DNA of 9,785 bases from an uncultured Clostridium sp. (GTDB lineage Bacteria; Bacillota; Clostridia; Lachnospirales; Lachnospiraceae), in NCBI GenBank assembly GCA_947643685.1, contig CANRXD010000030.1, positions 1-9,785 on the forward strand. Direction: 5' to 3'. Under the pieces are notes generated by a model. That model was given only the letters and a program-made list of their open reading frames with translations, was not told the origin of the DNA and ran no database searches. The position numbers were made by a program, and so were the translations under genes. The number at the start of each line of letters is the position of its first letter. Within the stretch, counting starts at the first letter, position 1. Positions 7,099 to 9,785 of this stretch are shown here, piece by piece.

Positions 7099-8445
7099 TT
7101 TTAATTTAATTTCTTTCATCACATCACTGCCGGCTACAATCAGACTGTTCAGATGATTTTTTCCTGCACGGACGCAGGAAACCGGGAAATCAAACTGCCC
7201 GTCAAACTTTTTATGGCCGTCCAGATTGTAAATCCTGCACGACTCCTCATTATACAGGATAATTTTGTCGCCGTCAATTTCGACTCCACTGTATGGGTAA
7301 TCAAAATCAACACTTGCGGCCCGCTTTCCATCCGTGCTGTAAAGATCCAGACGGCTGGAACTTCCGGAAGCGTTGTCCACCACCACCCCGGCATACCGGC
7401 CCGAATAGCAGATACTTTTAATCTCCTCCTCCACCGGAACCGTTACGACTGTCGTATCCGGAATCACATTTTTCACAGAAATAAAGGTCATTCCCTTATC
7501 AGAAAACGCACAAACCGTTTCTTCATTGAGATACCGGACCCGTGCAACCATCTTTCCGTCAAATTCCTCCTCGAAAGCACCTATGAAACGGTTGTTTACA
7601 TTTTTTCCGATTTCTGAGAAATCATAAAACACCACCTTGTTTTTAAGGGCGCCGTTTTTCAAAAAGGCCACCGACATGACAACCTGCTTCCCGTCCGGGG
7701 AAAGAGCAAGATCAATGGGATACCCGTCACCGGATAACAGCATTTTAATATAGATTCCCAGCTCCTCTCCGTCTTTTTTAAAATAAAAAACATAGCTGGC
7801 CGTGCTGTCCTCCACCACGGCGGCGGTCACGCCTCTAGCTGAAACAGCCGCCTTTGTGATGGGAAGCTGGGTTTTCGCCACCCCTGTGCACCCCTCGCGA
7901 TTGCAGATATACACCTGGTTTCCCTGCTGGTCCGCAATCACTGCATAATCACCATTCACGTTGATAATGGGGGTTTTCATTTCATACCCCTGGGTCCAGA
8001 TAGTTTTTCCTGAAGCGTCTATGTAGGAGGCACCATCCTTGGTATATTTAATCATATTGTCGCCAAAATACTCATATTGTACAAAGCTGCTGTCGCTGAC
8101 CACCTTACCTGTCTCATTCCCCGGGGTACCTTCTTCCTCCTGTCCCCCGCCCTGAACGCCGTCAGAAAACCGCATGGACTGCTCCCAGGACACATCATAT
8201 TCTGTATATTCATATTCATTCTGGTACTGATACCAGCAAAAGCCTGTTGCCGTAAGAAACACTGCCAGCACCAGAAACATAAAGGTTTTCTTCCTTCGTC
8301 TTTGGCCGAGGGCCTGACGGAGAGTATCCTCACTGTCCTCCTCTTCTTTATAAAAGGGCGGGCGGTCCTGTTTCGGAGTCTGGACAATGTTATTGCGAAG
8401 CTGTCGTTTTTTCTTCTCCCTGTCCATGGAACTCATACCACTCAT
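7096..8445 (-). CDS. DUF5711-like membrane-anchored protein with beta-propeller-like ectodomain
   Basis: A 449-residue protein resembling the clostridial DUF5711 family; no biochemical function is known to me. Residues 1-52 are charged and probably cytoplasmic, ending in QRRRKK. A single transmembrane segment spans about 54-72, consistent with the N-terminus inside and the bulk outside. An acidic, glycine-rich linker follows (about 95-112). From about 115 to the end there are repeated short beta-rich units (such as YIDASGKTIW, LALSPDGKQVVM, LDLYSTDGKR, RIYNLDGHKKF) typical of WD40/PQQ-like propellers. There is no signal peptidase or lipobox site. The ATG at 8445 has GGGAGA about nine bases upstream; an upstream in-frame start at 8508 would lie within the leader hairpin and lacks a ribosome site. 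It follows the LysM gene by 78 bases, suggesting a paired envelope role. Identification of the family is from memory of its layout. Confidence 0.78.
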   Translation of the reverse strand: MSGMSSMDREKKKRQLRNNIVQTPKQDRPPFYKEEEDSEDTLRQALGQRRRKKTFMFLVLAVFLTATGFCWYQYQNEYEYTEYDVSWEQSMRFSDGVQGGGQEEEGTPGNETGKVVSDSSFVQYEYFGDNMIKYTKDGASYIDASGKTIWTQGYEMKTPIINVNGDYAVIADQQGNQVYICNREGCTGVAKTQLPITKAAVSARGVTAAVVEDSTASYVFYFKKDGEELGIYIKMLLSGDGYPIDLALSPDGKQVVMSVAFLKNGALKNKVVFYDFSEIGKNVNNRFIGAFEEEFDGKMVARVRYLNEETVCAFSDKGMTFISVKNVIPDTTVVTVPVEEEIKSICYSGRYAGVVVDNASGSSSRLDLYSTDGKRAASVDFDYPYSGVEIDGDKIILYNEESCRIYNLDGHKKFDGQFDFPVSCVRAGKNHLNSLIVAGSDVMKEIKLK

Positions 8446-8451
8446 ATAATA

Positions 8452-8503
8452 AATCTCCCGGAAATGCCTATATGTTCTCAGTATACACCATTTCCAGGAG
8501 ATT
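8452..8503 (-). promoter_or_regulatory. 15-bp stem masking the Shine-Dalgarno of the DUF5711-like gene
   Basis: Arms 8452-8466 and 8489-8503 pair over 15 positions around a 22-base loop. In minus-strand RNA all 15 pair, with one position as U-G; read as plus-strand RNA that position is a C-A mismatch, so the structure favours the coding strand. The downstream arm ends in GGGAGATT, the ribosome site of the gene starting at 8445. There is no T-run after the stem, so a terminator is unlikely. Within the loop the minus strand reads TATACT (8485-8480), a possible -10 without a good -35. Confidence 0.6.
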
Positions 8504-8523
8504 CGCATTAAATTCTTTCTTAA

Positions 8524-9785
8524 TTATGGCAAAATCAGTTTTTGGCCGGCCAGAATCCGGTCCTCATCTTCCAGGTTATTCAAGCGGCAGATTTCTGCCA
8601 GATGTTTCAGATTATCATAATTTTTCCAGCAGATCCCGTACAGGGTCTCTCCCTCTCCGACTTCATATATATGATATCCATTTGCCTCGGCCGCCGCATA
8701 ATCTATGGGTTCACGTTCCGGCTCTTTAATATCTCCCTGGCCGGCTTCCTTCCCCATTCCTACCAGATTCTGAGAAGATGGCTCTTCCTGGCCAGAACCA
8801 CCGGTCTGATCTTTTGGTTCTGTCTGGTTCCCCGGTTCTGTCTGTACGGGCGGCGCTGCCTCCCCGGTCTGGCCACTCTCGCCGGTTGCCGGATCACTGT
8901 CCGTCCCCCCGCTGTCTGCACTCCCGTCTTCCGCGGACGGCACCGCCTCTTCCACCATAGTGGAATCCGCGTCTTCCGCTTTGGCCTCTTCCTTTTCCGG
9001 TATACTGCCCTCCATGGTCTCGTTTCCATAGGATTCTCCGGTTTCCCCGGCTGCCGTTTCTACCGGATGTACATTTCCCGGCAGCTCCTCAATTACAAAA
9101 TCCGGTTCCTCCGCTTTCTGCTTCTGATACTCGTCCCAGTTGGAAACTCCCGCAGGCAGAACAGAAGTCAGAACGCTTTCCATTCGCTGCATTTTCGTGT
9201 AGTTATTGACCAGCACCACACCGCCTGCCAGAACTGCCACAGAAAGCATTCCGCAAATCATTCCCAGAGTGCTTGTCCGATGGCTCTGTTCCTTTGCCTG
9301 TTCTTTTTTCACCACCATACGCTGTCTGAAATCCTTGATTACCTTCTCATGGGAACCTGATTCAATCCGATGTACATCCTTTCTGGTAATCATATAATCC
9401 TGCATCATCTGATTTCTTTCGTAATAAACGCAGTATCCCTTCAGTCTGTAAAACCCGTCATCGGACGTGACATAAACCGCCTCTTCGCCTTCCAGACCAT
9501 GGTTTAAATACATAAGCTGGTTTTTACCCGCAAAATACTGTCCATGCTGTTTCCAATAATTAAGCGGACTAAGCTGGCTCCCCGGTCCGCCGCACAGAAA
9601 CCATCCCTGTACAGTTCTCTTGGGAAATGCCTCCTCAATGGCCTGATACGCCTTTTTCCAGGCATTGTCCGAGAAATTAATCTTTTCCCCGTTTACCTCC
9701 ACGTCTTCCATTTCCATGGCGCCATCTACAAATATGTATGGAGTCCCATCATATTGTTCCACATTTCCCAGTAAAAGTCCCACCC
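8524..9785 (-). CDS. LysM-domain membrane protein with inactive JAMM/MPN-like N-terminal domain, 5' end cut by window
   Basis: At least 419 codons are present and the frame runs off the right edge. The first in-frame GTG (9783) is more likely an internal valine, since the visible sequence begins inside a domain (VGLLLG). Residues 1 to about 135 resemble JAMM/MPN proteins: GLLLG, then IFVDGA, then GWFLCGGPGSQLSPLN at 60-75, matching the GWYHSHPG...LSxxD core. The metal-binding His-x-His is replaced by Leu63-Cys64-Gly65, and the Asp by Asn75, so no protease activity is expected. A basic stretch (about 152-169) precedes a transmembrane segment at 173-192. Residues 230-360 are an acidic, Ser/Thr/Gly/Gln/Pro-rich linker, with short QTEP-type repeats near 314-326. 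The C-terminus (370-419) is a LysM domain (YEVGEGETLYGICWKNY...LAGQKLILP) that should bind peptidoglycan. It would thus link a cytoplasmic domain to the cell wall. LysM is sure; the JAMM relation is a judgement by eye. Confidence 0.8.
   Translation of the reverse strand, partial: VGLLLGNVEQYDGTPYIFVDGAMEMEDVEVNGEKINFSDNAWKKAYQAIEEAFPKRTVQGWFLCGGPGSQLSPLNYWKQHGQYFAGKNQLMYLNHGLEGEEAVYVTSDDGFYRLKGYCVYYERNQMMQDYMITRKDVHRIESGSHEKVIKDFRQRMVVKKEQAKEQSHRTSTLGMICGMLSVAVLAGGVVLVNNYTKMQRMESVLTSVLPAGVSNWDEYQKQKAEEPDFVIEELPGNVHPVETAAGETGESYGNETMEGSIPEKEEAKAEDADSTMVEEAVPSAEDGSADSGGTDSDPATGESGQTGEAAPPVQTEPGNQTEPKDQTGGSGQEEPSSQNLVGMGKEAGQGDIKEPEREPIDYAAAEANGYHIYEVGEGETLYGICWKNYDNLKHLAEICRLNNLEDEDRILAGQKLILP

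Noticed and set aside
8446..8508. Earlier start for the DUF5711-like gene at 8508
   Set aside because: It would place 21 extra residues in the leader hairpin, without a ribosome site, and would spoil the expected short charged N-terminus. The ATG at 8445 has GGGAGA at fair spacing.
8542..9360. Long open frame of 272 codons on the plus strand opposite the LysM gene
   Set aside because: It is a mirror of a strongly supported coding frame with a low-complexity linker; its product is rich in Phe/Arg/Leu without domain character and has no ribosome site.

Overview
The window looks like a chromosomal segment of a Gram-positive anaerobe of the Clostridia, most likely a Lachnospiraceae member (Clostridium cluster XIVa type). 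The grounds are the strong AGGAGG-type ribosome binding sites, a CBS/DRTGG-type family II pyrophosphatase, a ROK glucokinase carrying the zinc-type CxCGGxGC motif, and a DUF5711-like/LysM membrane protein pair. Base composition looks close to half G+C by eye. Every convincing gene lies on the minus strand, so transcription runs from high to low coordinates. The assignment is inference from protein character, not from a marker gene.

Layout in the direction of transcription. (1) 9785-7096: two envelope genes. The first is a LysM protein cut by the right edge, whose cytoplasmic N-terminal region resembles a JAMM/MPN domain without its metal ligands. The second is a DUF5711-like single-pass membrane protein with a beta-propeller-like ectodomain. 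The 78-base gap between them holds a 15-bp stem that buries the second gene's Shine-Dalgarno. (2) 7098-7007: a small repeat with inverted ends, starting inside the DUF5711 stop codon. (3) 6973-4015: transketolase followed closely by ROK glucokinase, closed by a hairpin (4004-3959). (4) 4014-3378: about 640 bases without a credible gene. It holds the terminator, a GC-rich folded stretch, a longer second copy of the repeat made of three abutting hairpins, and a clear extended -10 promoter. (5) 3377-1: a tightly packed operon of CBS-type inorganic pyrophosphatase, flavin reductase-like protein, shikimate-kinase-like protein and cysteine synthase (cut by the left edge).

How the genes may work together: transketolase and glucokinase are a natural pair, feeding glucose 6-phosphate and exchanging carbon in the non-oxidative pentose phosphate pathway. 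The four-gene operon is less obvious. A pyrophosphatase with nucleotide-sensing domains, an FMN protein, a small-molecule kinase lacking one shikimate-binding arginine, and cysteine synthase are translationally coupled, which suggests one process, possibly linked to sulfur or cysteine metabolism. No phage, transposase, CRISPR array, tRNA or rRNA was seen. The least explained items are the TA-bounded repeat family, the SD-masking stem, the dead-JAMM/LysM protein and the kinase with the altered substrate site.
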